NCBI RefSeq assembly: GCF_014696615.1 | Contig: NZ_JACJQJ010000015.1 | Location: 91,178 to 155,177 of the forward strand | DNA length: 64,000 bases | Reading direction: 5' to 3' | Source: Nostoc linckia FACHB-104 | GTDB taxonomy: Bacteria; Cyanobacteriota; Cyanobacteriia; Cyanobacteriales; Nostocaceae | Part shown: positions 45,192-54,084 of the stretch, one piece after another | How positions within the stretch are numbered: the first letter of the stretch is position 1 | Layout: each line of letters opens with the position of its first letter | The notes under the pieces: generated by a model | The model's input: only the letters and a program-made list of their open reading frames with translations | Told to the model about the DNA's origin: nothing | Databases searched by the model: none | Program-made: the position numbers and the translations under genes

Positions 45192-47645
45192 ATGAAATCT
45201 TCCGTGTATTCTCTAGAAACAGCAAGGCTTGAGGCTCTTTATCAGTATCAAATTCTAGACACCAAACCAGAGCCAGCATTTGATGATTTAGTATTCTTAG
45301 CCGCGCAAATTTGTGATACACCGATCGCTGTGATTAATTTAGTTGATGCTGATCGTCAGTGGTTTAAAGCTAAAGTGGGATTGGATGTGGAGCAAATGCC
45401 TAGATATTTAGGGTTTTGCCCAATTTGTGTAGCACAATGTGATATTTTGATCATTCCTGATACATTGGCAGATGAGAGGTTTGCTCACTCAGAAATTGTT
45501 ACTGGCGAACCTTATGTGAGATTTTATGCTGGTGTTCCTTTGCTAGCACCAGGAGGACAGGCGATTGGGACTCTATGCGTAGTAGATTCCATTCCCCATG
45601 AAATAACCCCCAAACAAATAGAATCACTAGAAGCGTTAAGCCGCTTAGTGATTAGACAACTAGAGATCCGGAGAAATCCGCAATTAGCTTACTTAGTTGA
45701 CGGTATTAAAGAACAACAAGCCGCATTGCGCGATCGCCAGCAAGCCGAAGCGGAATTACAGTGGAAAGAAGCTCTTCTACGCTCCATGACTAGTGTTTCA
45801 CCCCTAGCATTTTATGTTGTAGACAATCGTACTGATAACATCCTTTATTTTAATCAGCGCTTTTGCGAAATTTGGGGTATTGAACACCTAAAAGCGCAAA
45901 TGGAAGCTGGGAAATTGCAGAACAAGGATATTATTCCCGATTGTGCAAAATTAATTTTAGATATTCCCGCTTTTGCGGCTTCATGCGAACCTTTGCAAAG
46001 CGAAGAATACCGTGCTGTGGTTGAAGATGAGATTAAATTTAACGATGGACGTACTATTAGGCGCTTCTCTACTCAAGTACGCGATCGCAACGATCAATAT
46101 TTTGGACGTTTATATCTTTTTGAAGATATCACCACCCGCAAACAGGTAGAACAACAAATTCGCGAACAAGCAGCTTTGCTAGATATTTCTACTGATGCGA
46201 TTGTCTTACGCGATTTATCTAATAATATTTTGTTATGGAACAAAAGTGCTGAACAGCTTTATGGTTGGCAAGCAGAGGAAGCTATCGGTAAAAATGCTTG
46301 TCAATTGTTTGTTAATGAACCTTTATGGCAATATCAAGAAATTTGTCAAACTGTTTTAGAAAAAGGTTCTTGGCAGAGTGAATTACAAAAAATTAGCAAA
46401 TCTGGTAAAGAAATTATTGTAGAAAGTTGCTGGATTCTAGTCTTAGATGAGCATTCTCAACCAAAATCAATTTTAATTGTTGACACAGATATTACCCACA
46501 AAAAGCAACTAGAGAAGCAGTTTTTGCGCGCTCAACGCATGGAAAGTATTGGGACTCTAGCTAGCGGCATTGCTCACGATTTAAATAATGTTCTATCACC
46601 GATTTTGATGTCGGTACAGTTACTCAAAAATAAACTACCCGATCGGCAAAGTTCACAGATGCTATCGATAGTAGAAAATAACGTTAAACGTGGTGCTAAC
46701 TTAGTCAAGCAAGTACTATCTTTTGCCCGAGGAATTGAAGGCGATCGCAAAGTAATTCATCTGCAACATATTTTGTTAGAACTAGAAGAGATTATCCAAG
46801 AAACATTTCCTAAAAAAATTGCAGTTACTACAGAAATAGCAGCTAATCTCTCACCTATTTATGGTGATAGTACCCAAATACATCAAGTATTAATTAATTT
46901 GTGTCTGAATGCTCGTGATGCTATGCCTGATGGTGGCAATATTAATATTTCAGCAGCTAATATTTACATTGATGATAACTATACCCGAATGCATTTTGAT
47001 GCTCAAGTTGGTTATTACATAGTTCTTAAGGTTTCTGATACAGGTTTTGGTATTGCCAGTGAAGTATTAGATAAAATTTTTGAACCATTTTTTACTACAA
47101 AAGAATTTGGTAAAGGTACTGGGTTAGGTTTATCAACTGTCATGGGAATCATTAAGGGACATAATGGTTTCATTACGGTATCAAGTTCCATAGGTCAAGG
47201 TACAGAATTTAAAATTCATTTACCAGCAGTACATACAGTTGCAACCCAAATATTAGAAGATAGTCAAATGCAACAGGGCAGTGGAGAATGGGTTTTAATT
47301 GTAGATGATGAGGTTGCCATACGTGAAGTAACAGCAACATCCTTAGAAAGCCATAATTATCAAATTATCTCCGCTAGTGATGGTATTGAAGCAATAGCAC
47401 TTTATGCCCAATATTCAGATAAAATTCAAGCAGCAATTATTGATATGATGATGCCTAATATGGATGGAGAAACAACTATTCGCACATTACAAACTATGAA
47501 TCCACAATTACCGATTATTGCCGTTAGTGGGCTGTCAACCAGCGAACAAGTACCCATCGATAAAGCATCTCTGCACACAGCATTTTTAGCTAAACCATAT
47601 ACAGTACAGGAATTATTGAAAACCCTACATATAATCTTAAATTAA
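45192..47645 (+). CDS. GAF-PAS-PAS hybrid histidine kinase with receiver
   Basis: 817 residues, soluble. Domains in order: GAF about 20-160 (IAVINLVDADRQWFKAKVG, GTLCVVD), a short coiled linker, PAS 190-315, PAS 325-440, HisKA with GIAHDLNN (His about 460), HATPase (INLCLNARDAMPDGG, VSDTGFGI, GTGLGLSTV) and a C-terminal receiver (VLIVDDE, phospho-acceptor in IIDMMMPNMDG near 750). The unusual HisKA with D-L-N-N belongs to the HWE-unrelated, NtrB-like group. No response regulator adjoins it. It is followed 13 bp later by an NTF2-like gene, probably in one operon. Confidence 0.9.
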   Translation: MKSSVYSLETARLEALYQYQILDTKPEPAFDDLVFLAAQICDTPIAVINLVDADRQWFKAKVGLDVEQMPRYLGFCPICVAQCDILIIPDTLADERFAHSEIVTGEPYVRFYAGVPLLAPGGQAIGTLCVVDSIPHEITPKQIESLEALSRLVIRQLEIRRNPQLAYLVDGIKEQQAALRDRQQAEAELQWKEALLRSMTSVSPLAFYVVDNRTDNILYFNQRFCEIWGIEHLKAQMEAGKLQNKDIIPDCAKLILDIPAFAASCEPLQSEEYRAVVEDEIKFNDGRTIRRFSTQVRDRNDQYFGRLYLFEDITTRKQVEQQIREQAALLDISTDAIVLRDLSNNILLWNKSAEQLYGWQAEEAIGKNACQLFVNEPLWQYQEICQTVLEKGSWQSELQKISKSGKEIIVESCWILVLDEHSQPKSILIVDTDITHKKQLEKQFLRAQRMESIGTLASGIAHDLNNVLSPILMSVQLLKNKLPDRQSSQMLSIVENNVKRGANLVKQVLSFARGIEGDRKVIHLQHILLELEEIIQETFPKKIAVTTEIAANLSPIYGDSTQIHQVLINLCLNARDAMPDGGNINISAANIYIDDNYTRMHFDAQVGYYIVLKVSDTGFGIASEVLDKIFEPFFTTKEFGKGTGLGLSTVMGIIKGHNGFITVSSSIGQGTEFKIHLPAVHTVATQILEDSQMQQGSGEWVLIVDDEVAIREVTATSLESHNYQIISASDGIEAIALYAQYSDKIQAAIIDMMMPNMDGETTIRTLQTMNPQLPIIAVSGLSTSEQVPIDKASLHTAFLAKPYTVQELLKTLHIILN

Positions 47646-47658
47646 CTAAATATTTCCT

Positions 47659-48042
47659 ATGACATCTGATGAAGTTTTAGCTGTTAACACAGCTTTTTAT
47701 CGTGCTTTTGAAAAAAAAGATATTGCAGCCATGAGTTTAGTATGGTCACAAGGAACAGGTAGCACTTGTATTCATCCTGGACGTGATGTGTTGCGCGGTT
47801 GGAAGGAGGTTAAGTATTCTTGGGAGCAAATATTTAAAAATACGGCTTACATAGAAGTTAATTTAGATATCATCTCTACAGAAGTAACTGATCATATTGC
47901 TTATGTAATTTTGAGAGAAAATATCCTTCAAGTCTTTCGTGGTCAAAGACTAGAAGCACAATCAATTGCTACAAATGTGTTTCAATTACTTGGTGGTAAA
48001 TGGTATATAATTCATCATCACGGTAGTCCTATTATGCGTTAA
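47659..48042 (+). CDS. NTF2/SnoaL-like protein
   Basis: 127 residues with the cone-shaped NTF2 fold pattern: AVNTAFYRAFEKKDIAAMSLVWSQG, CIHPGRDVLRGWKEVKYSWEQIF, and a C-terminal sheet ATNVFQLLGGKWYIIHHHGSPI. This SnoaL_3/DUF4440-like group binds small ligands or acts as an accessory domain. The metal- or ligand-like His cluster at the end is notable. Close coupling to the kinase upstream suggests a signalling accessory role, which is inferred. Confidence 0.75.
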   Translation: MTSDEVLAVNTAFYRAFEKKDIAAMSLVWSQGTGSTCIHPGRDVLRGWKEVKYSWEQIFKNTAYIEVNLDIISTEVTDHIAYVILRENILQVFRGQRLEAQSIATNVFQLLGGKWYIIHHHGSPIMR

Positions 48043-48051
48043 AGCCCAGTA

Positions 48052-48179
48052 CAGTTCAGTTAAGAAAATAAATTGACAACAAAACAATAATTTTGGAGGG
48101 GGTTTGGGGGATTCTCCCCCAATTGTGCTAGCTGTTTCCACAAGTGACAAATTAATTACTAATGAGCTTATCTGAACTG
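48052..48179. repeat. MITE-like repeat, family A copy 3
   Basis: The best-preserved ends of this family: CAGTTCAGTTAAG on the left and CTTATCTGAACTG on the right, 128 bp, a 13-bp inverted repeat with one mismatch. The core 'ggagggggtttgggggattctcccccaatt' and 'aagtgacaaatta' matches copies 1 and 2. A segment of about 23 bp present in those copies (gacgcaaccgtcacccaatcggg) is absent. Confidence 0.85.
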
Positions 48180-48220
48180 CATTGCGTTAAAGCCAACATT
48201 GAAGATTTCTTACATGAAAT

Positions 48221-48245
48221 AAAAACCCCGTTAAACGGGGTTTTT
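48221..48245 (+). terminator. Rho-independent terminator
   Basis: A 10-bp stem AAAAACCCCG / CGGGGTTTTT with a short TTAAA loop, ending in T. It would end transcription of the kinase/NTF2 operon. Its A-run also lets it work for the convergent fasciclin gene on the other strand. Confidence 0.9.
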
Positions 48246-48353
48246 ATGAATTTGAATTTTGATTTTATGGTGGTACAAAAACTTAACGTAAATAGACAGT
48301 ACTAACCCTATAAATAATAGGGGTAGACTATGAATTTACTTCAGACTTCACCA

Positions 48354-49286
48354 TTACAAATCAGGAGGTAGGATTACTTGATCGATTGCATGAATTACAC
48401 CATTAGAGCCTGTAATATCTGCCTGTGTTACAGTAGCTTCATTTACCTTCACGCCACTAGCAGGATCAACCTTAACGTTGATAGCACCGCCTTCAACGCT
48501 TTTCACTTCGCCTGATTTCAAATCGGTGGATAATACCTTACCTGGTACTACATGGTAAGTTAATATCTTGATTAAAACTTCTTTGTTCTCAGGCTTCAAC
48601 AAGTCTTTTACTGCATCTGGAGGTAATTTAGAAAATGCTGCATCGGTGGGTGCAAAAATCGTGAAATTATCTTTACCTTCTAGAGTTGCAGTTAATCCAG
48701 CTGCTTTTAAAGCTTGAGTCAGGGTTTTAAAAGAACCATTGGACTCTGCTATTGCTACCAAACTCTTGTTTTGGTTACTGCTAGAATTTGGTGCTGGCTG
48801 AGTTGGGGTAGGGGTAGTGTTAGAAGGTGCTGTAGGTGTAGAGGAAGGTGCTTCTGCTGGAGGTGCTGTAGGTGTTGAAGACGGTGCTTCTGTTGCAGGT
48901 GCTGTAGGTGTAGAGGAAGGTACTTCTGTTGGTGTATTGGGTGCAGTTTCACCGCCGGTTGTGTTAGCACTACTTGCACCACGGTTATAGGGAGGTTCAC
49001 TAAAAATACTGGGCTTAGGATTCAGCCCTCTATTAGTGGGTTTCTGTACTACCAAATTTCTGTTGGAAGTTGTGCCTTTTGCGGCATCTTGTGTAGCCTG
49101 AGCAGGTGTATAGTTACTGTTGGTCTCAATGCGTTGACTGCGGTTATAGGGAGCCTCGCCAAAAATGCTAGGGTTAGGATTTGTTGCTTCTTTTGCTTGT
49201 GAAGGTAATGTAATCACAAGACTGCATCCGGCTATTCCCACTATACCTGCAAGATTAGTTAGCAATTGGCTGTAATTGACCTTCAT
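48354..49286 (-). CDS. Exported fasciclin-domain protein
   Basis: 310 residues. The signal sequence at 1-31 could end in a lipobox (GIAGC) or after PSQA. A disordered Pro/Ser/Thr linker contains two copies of NPSIF-type motifs (PNPSIFGEAPYNR and PKPSIFSEPPYNR) and three copies of APSSTPTAP. A single fasciclin (FAS1) domain fills about 172-308, with NFTIFAPTDAAFSKLP and LTYHVVPGKV and the C-terminal GVIHAIDQVILP. FAS1 domains mediate adhesion at the cell surface. The stretched linker suggests a wall- or membrane-anchored surface protein. Confidence 0.9.
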   Translation of the reverse strand: MKVNYSQLLTNLAGIVGIAGCSLVITLPSQAKEATNPNPSIFGEAPYNRSQRIETNSNYTPAQATQDAAKGTTSNRNLVVQKPTNRGLNPKPSIFSEPPYNRGASSANTTGGETAPNTPTEVPSSTPTAPATEAPSSTPTAPPAEAPSSTPTAPSNTTPTPTQPAPNSSSNQNKSLVAIAESNGSFKTLTQALKAAGLTATLEGKDNFTIFAPTDAAFSKLPPDAVKDLLKPENKEVLIKILTYHVVPGKVLSTDLKSGEVKSVEGGAINVKVDPASGVKVNEATVTQADITGSNGVIHAIDQVILPPDL

Positions 49287-50504
49287 AAATTTTGTTTGTT
49301 TTTATTTTGCACAGGTTACATAAAGACTTATAACATTTTGCTACGCACAAAATCTCACCTAAGACGTAAGAAATTTTCTTTAAAGTTATCTAATATCATG
49401 CTGCATGAGAATACTGTAATTAGCGAACAATAGTGGTGGTAATAATTTCCAGCTATCTCTCAAGCTGAGATCATCTGTATGAAGTTGATTAATTTATTTG
49501 TCTCAATCAATATTGCTGAGTGCGATGATTAAGTTACTCATTTTACAACACCAGTATCAAAGAAGTGTTAGTTTATTGAGAGATAAGTTTTTTAGATAAA
49601 AATCTTGTAACTCTAGCTATCAAATTAAACTATAAGTTTTAAAATTATTGTCATAATTTATACTTTGGGTTTGGCAATATTAAACGAGCAAAAAAAGTTG
49701 ACTGTTGATTGTTGACTGTTAACTGTCAACAACCTTTAATGTAATATTTCACAACTCATTTAGGATTGCTATATCTATTGTTACTCTGTGGTTATGCCTG
49801 CTAAAAAGTCTGGAATATTCTATTGTCAAATTCTACTTAGGAGCCTTGTAAAAATAACTTGAACAATTTTTATATAGAAGCTTTGTCTAGCAAGCATTCC
49901 AAAATAAATTTGTACAACTTATTCTTACATGAATCCTTAGCAATGCATACTCAAACATCATCTAGGTTGAGAAATGAAGTCTTGCACAAGGGAATAGGTA
50001 ATAGTGTAGAAGTTACGAATAAAACCAGATTATAAAAATAGAGGTTTAAGGCTAGACGCAGTTTAGCAAGTTTTCTGTTAGGGAAAATTTCTACATCCCA
50101 TCTGTATTCTCAGACAAAGGTAAGTCATAAATAAACACAAGTGAAAATAGTTTAGCCCATTTGTCTCGAATCAAGATCATATTAGTGATTGAATATATAG
50201 GTATGTTTTTATACTAAATATTTTCAGTGATTGAGGAGTATGAGAAATTAAAATAATCCGTGCAAACTCAGGAATAAGATGTTAGGTTAAGTTATACGTA
50301 AGTAGTCAAGCAATTTAATTATTTGATAATTGCATCCATGAAGAAAGATTTTTTTGATAGGCTAACAGGTTGTCTAAAAAATATCTGAAAATTTAATTTT
50401 GTTGGCAATTAACTCGTGAGTAAAAATTGAATTGCCAAAACGATTACAGCAACTAAAGATACAATTAGTAAAATTGCTCAATTCACTAGTTATAAGGTAT
50501 TCAA
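49287..50504. other. Long AT-rich intergenic region
   Basis: 1.2 kb between divergent genes. The only structure noticed is a tandem/inverted array of GTTGACTGTTGA...GTTAACTGTCAAC at 49697-49730. No open frame of note, RNA gene or terminator was recognised; both divergent promoters should lie here. Confidence 0.5.
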
Positions 50505-51296
50505 ATGCTGGAATTATACCAATGGGAACTATCCCAATACTCAGAAAAAGTGCGATTGATTTTAGATTATAAAGAGCTAAATTATCGCAAAATAGAGGTC
50601 ACACCAGGTATTGGTCAAGTAGAACTGTTTCGCCTAACTGGTCAAAGGCAAGTACCAGTTTTAAAGGATGGAAGTAGATATATTGTTGATTCAACAGAAA
50701 TAGCTAAATATTTAGACTTAGAGTATCCAGAACGTCCACTGATACCGAAAGATCCCAAGAAAAGGGGTGCCTGTTTATTAATAGAAGAATGGGCAGATGA
50801 GTCAATAGGTATTAAAGGGCAAAAAGCACTATTTGCTGCTATTAGTCAAGACCAAAATTTTCGTAAATCCTTTTTACCCACCTCTACACCCGATATTCTC
50901 AAAAATTTGATTGAAGGAGTACCACGTGATTTCTTAACGGTTTTGGGTTTTGGGGTTGGTTATAGCCCAGATGTCATTAAGTCTGCGATCGCAGATTTAA
51001 ACCAAGACTTAGAAGCGCTGACACTGCTATTGGCAGATAGCCCTTATTTGCTAGGAGATGAACCAAGTTTAGCTGATTTAGCAGTGGCTGGTTTATCAAT
51101 CTTACTGAAATTTCCCGAAGGGCCTTATTTAGATATACCAGCAGATCTTAGAGGTAAAGGCTTGCCTGGTTTAGCAGATAATCCTGATTATGCACCCTTC
51201 TTTGAATGGCGCGATCGCATTTATGCCCAATTCCGTAAACCCCTAACTGGTACTTCGCCATCTGCAAGTAGACCAACTTCAATTCAAATTGATTGA
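50505..51296 (+). CDS. Glutathione S-transferase family protein
   Basis: 263 residues. The N-terminal thioredoxin-fold domain starts LYQWELSQYSEKVRLILDYK (active-site Ser region SQYSEKVR) and continues RQVPVLKDG and DSTEIAKYLD (glutathione gamma-Glu contact). The C-terminal helical domain (85-240) has LLGDEPSLADLAVAGL. It conjugates or reduces electrophiles with glutathione; the precise substrate is unknown. AAGG precedes the ATG by 9 bp. A long tandem repeat starts right after the stop. Confidence 0.85.
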   Translation: MLELYQWELSQYSEKVRLILDYKELNYRKIEVTPGIGQVELFRLTGQRQVPVLKDGSRYIVDSTEIAKYLDLEYPERPLIPKDPKKRGACLLIEEWADESIGIKGQKALFAAISQDQNFRKSFLPTSTPDILKNLIEGVPRDFLTVLGFGVGYSPDVIKSAIADLNQDLEALTLLLADSPYLLGDEPSLADLAVAGLSILLKFPEGPYLDIPADLRGKGLPGLADNPDYAPFFEWRDRIYAQFRKPLTGTSPSASRPTSIQID

Positions 51297-51445
51297 TTTG
51301 TCATTTGTCATTTGGCATTTGTCATTTGGCATTTGTCATTTGGCATTTGTCATTTGGCATTTGTCATTTGGCATTTGTCATTTGGCATTTGTCATTTGGC
51401 ATTTGTCATTTGTCATTAGTTATTTGTCATTTGTCATTTGTTGAT
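51297..51445. repeat. 14-bp tandem repeat TTTGTCATTTGGCA
   Basis: About eight head-to-tail copies of TTTGTCATTTGGCA (two heptamer halves), decaying into plain CATTTGT at both ends. It directly abuts the GST stop codon. A related CATTTGT array lies at 18056. The remaining bases to 51576 are C/T-rich low-complexity DNA. Confidence 0.9.
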
Positions 51446-51576
51446 TGTCCTTATTTCCCAATTTCCAGGGATTGGGGAATAAGGAGAACGAGTAAGAAAA
51501 TTTGAAAGCGAGAAAAGGTAATTAAATTTTACCTCCTCTACTCCCCTGCTCCCTGCCCCCTGCCCCTCTGCCTCCT

Positions 51577-53100
51577 CTACACTACGCGATTTTGACGCAG
51601 GCATTCTTTATACCAATTAAAGCTGGCTTTAGGAACGCGCTTTTGGGTTTTGTAGTCAACATAGGTGATACCAAAGCGGCGAGTATAGCCCCAAGACCAT
51701 TCAAAATTATCCATGAAACTCCAGAGAAAATAACCTTTCAATGGATATCCCTCATTAATGGCGCGATGTGCTGACCGCAAATATTGCCGCAAATACATAA
51801 TGCGATCGCTATCAATTACTTCACCGCGATCGTTTAATTCATCTGGCGCAGCACAACCGTTTTCACTTATAAATATTGGTAAATCTTTCCGTCCTAATGT
51901 CTCACTGATATGGCGCACACCCCAATAAATGCTTTCTGGTACTAAATTTAACCAAAACATATACATATTGGGGTAGTTTTTGGGTAATTTCAGGACTTCG
52001 TAACCCTTCGCGTTATCAGTCGCCCTTACATAATTGCCTGTATAGACGTTTAAACCAAATGCGTCGAGTGGTTGGAAAATAGTTTTTAAGTCGTCTGCCT
52101 TAATGTCAGGTGCATCACCACCTAATTGTTCTAGCATTAATGGGCTATATGCACCCGTCAGCGCGGGAAAAATAATGCCACCGTTAGTCCATTGAGTATG
52201 AAATGCTTTTTGCGCTGCTTGAATATCTGCGGCTGACTCAGTTAAGGGAACAGTCAGCGATGGGTTATCTACTAATGCTACAGAACATTTAACTGGTGAA
52301 GCGGCACGAATAGCTTGACAAGCAAGGCCGTGGGCGAGTAAAGCATGGTGAGAAGTTTGCCATACATCTTTGCGAGTTCTCACGCGAGTACCTGGTGCAT
52401 GAACTGGTTGATTGTAAGCGTCGTAACCTAGATGGGTAAAGCAAACGATTTCGTTAATGGTCATCCAATTAGTAATGCGATCGCCTAAACGACTGACAAC
52501 CGCAGTGGCATAATCGGCAAAATCTGCAGCTATTTCTCGACTGCGCCAAGAACCGTATAAGTCTTCTAACGCTTGTGGGCTATCCCAATGAAATAATGTG
52601 GCATGAGGTGTAATGCCATGTTCCAGTAGGGTGTCAACTAAGCGCTTATAAAAATCAATACCTTTTTCATTTACTTGACCCCTACCGTCGGGGATGATGC
52701 GCGGCCAAGAAATGCTAAAGCGGTAATGTTTAACTCCTAAATCTGCCATTAACCGCACATCCATTTTGTAGCGGTGATAATGTTCGCAAGCAATAGCCCC
52801 TGTATCACCATTCTTAACTAGTCCGGCTGTAGCGCTAAATGTATCCCAAACGCTGGGTTTGCGGCCATCTTCTTTGGCTGCACCTTCTATCTGGTAAGCA
52901 GAGGTAGCAGTACCCCACACAAAATCTGTTGGGAATTGATAACTATTCACTAACTCTCCAGTGTTGGATTTCGGTTCTCTAACATTTCCTGATAAGGAAC
53001 TATTGGGAAGCCGCGCCGCCGCAGCCTTGTCCCACGCTATTGGTAGAAAACTGATTCCAGAACTTAAACCCACCCAAGATAGAAAATTCCGCCGTTGCAT
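51577..53100 (-). CDS. Tat-exported GH1 beta-glucosidase
   Basis: 507 residues from the ATG at 53100, chosen because AGAGGTC lies in front and because the protein then begins with a twin-arginine signal (MQRRNFLSWVGLSSG). A longer start at 53154 would bury it. The rest is glycoside hydrolase family 1: FVWGTATSAYQIEGAA, HYRFSISWPRI, the acid/base Glu in WMTINEI (about 215) and the nucleophile in FISENGC (about 411). It hydrolyses beta-glucosides, here outside the cytoplasm. Most GH1 beta-glucosidases are cytosolic, so the Tat signal is noteworthy. Confidence 0.9.
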   Translation of the reverse strand: MQRRNFLSWVGLSSGISFLPIAWDKAAAARLPNSSLSGNVREPKSNTGELVNSYQFPTDFVWGTATSAYQIEGAAKEDGRKPSVWDTFSATAGLVKNGDTGAIACEHYHRYKMDVRLMADLGVKHYRFSISWPRIIPDGRGQVNEKGIDFYKRLVDTLLEHGITPHATLFHWDSPQALEDLYGSWRSREIAADFADYATAVVSRLGDRITNWMTINEIVCFTHLGYDAYNQPVHAPGTRVRTRKDVWQTSHHALLAHGLACQAIRAASPVKCSVALVDNPSLTVPLTESAADIQAAQKAFHTQWTNGGIIFPALTGAYSPLMLEQLGGDAPDIKADDLKTIFQPLDAFGLNVYTGNYVRATDNAKGYEVLKLPKNYPNMYMFWLNLVPESIYWGVRHISETLGRKDLPIFISENGCAAPDELNDRGEVIDSDRIMYLRQYLRSAHRAINEGYPLKGYFLWSFMDNFEWSWGYTRRFGITYVDYKTQKRVPKASFNWYKECLRQNRVV

Positions 53101-53151
53101 AAGACCTCTTGAAAATATGTGCCAGTTGCGAATGCAAAATGCCAGCACAAA

Positions 53152-53192
53152 CAAAAACGCGCTGGTTTATTATTATGCCCAGCGCGTTTTTG
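53152..53192 (-). terminator. Hairpin terminator after the COP23 gene
   Basis: 14-bp perfect arms CAAAAACGCGCTGG (53152-53165) and CCAGCGCGTTTTTG (53179-53192) around 13 bases, 20 bp after the COP23 stop. On the minus strand it ends in a T run. It lies within the leader of the beta-glucosidase gene. Confidence 0.85.
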
Positions 53193-53212
53193 TATAAAAC
53201 ATTTCCCAGTAA

Positions 53213-54013
53213 TTAACGGCGGAATCTATTGGGGTCGAGGCGAACGCCATTTTGTTGTTGGCGAACAGTGGTTTGGCTATTAGAACGGTTACGCAAGGCG
53301 ACACCATTTTTTAACCCGCTACCATTACCACCATCTTTGCGATCGAGGAAAGGTTTGAGGTTGATACCACTTTTAGATGCAGAAGCGCGATTACCAGCCA
53401 GTCCTGTACGACCTAAGTTATATAAATCACCTAATATGTTTTGATTGTTGCGGTAGGTGTTAACAGCAATGGTTTGCTGACCACTGTCTGCAGTGGTGAG
53501 GTTTTGGAAGATGCTATTGCGGACAGTATAGGGGTCTTTATCGCGGGGTACTGTGAGAACAATCCGACAGCCAGGATTAGCCTCAGTTGTAACGCAGACA
53601 ATATTCTCGTTATTTAACCTCGTTACTTGGAGTTCTTGTAAGCCATCTGGACGATAGGATTCTAAGCGTTGGGCAATTGTTTGACAGCGTCTGTTAACAT
53701 CCCAACCACCACCTAAAGCCTGAGGCGCAGCCCAAGCAAAGTATTGACCTGGTTGACTTTCGGGCTGATACATCACGGTATATTGACCGTTATAGGTTTG
53801 ACAACTAAACCTCGCACCCTCAGCAGTAGGGTAAGTTGTGGTGTTCGTTGCTGTACCTGTTGGTATCGGTGTAGTTGTGGTTGTGGATGTGCCCGATGAT
53901 TCTGTGGGTACAACCACACTATCTTCCACTTGGGCGAATGCTGCCGAATTACCCAAGAAGCAGGATAAACCTAAACTACTTAAAAGAAGGAATTTCAAAG
54001 CGTGCGATGACAT
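53213..54013 (-). CDS. COP23-domain exported protein
   Basis: 266 residues: a signal peptide (1-27, ending AFA), a Thr/Ser-rich linker (30-62) and a COP23 domain (66-175). The domain shows RFSCQTYNGQYTVMYQPES, WDVNRRCQTIAQRLESY and CVTTEANPGCRIVLTVP, with its four cysteines. A basic Asn/Gly-rich tail follows. COP23 was named for a membrane-associated circadian oscillating protein of cyanobacteria; its activity is unknown. TTAGAGGATG precedes the ATG. It was possibly separated from the protease gene upstream only by a short promoter region. Confidence 0.8.
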   Translation of the reverse strand: MSSHALKFLLLSSLGLSCFLGNSAAFAQVEDSVVVPTESSGTSTTTTTPIPTGTATNTTTYPTAEGARFSCQTYNGQYTVMYQPESQPGQYFAWAAPQALGGGWDVNRRCQTIAQRLESYRPDGLQELQVTRLNNENIVCVTTEANPGCRIVLTVPRDKDPYTVRNSIFQNLTTADSGQQTIAVNTYRNNQNILGDLYNLGRTGLAGNRASASKSGINLKPFLDRKDGGNGSGLKNGVALRNRSNSQTTVRQQQNGVRLDPNRFRR

Positions 54014-54084
54014 AAATCATCCTCTAAGGAAAATCTGTAGGGATATTGATACCTTCAGTGACGAAAAATTTTATTTTTGGTTCA

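Noticed and set aside
48755..49000. 81-codon minus-strand frame rich in His, Leu and Gln
   Set aside because: An alternative phase of the Pro/Ser/Thr linker of the fasciclin gene.
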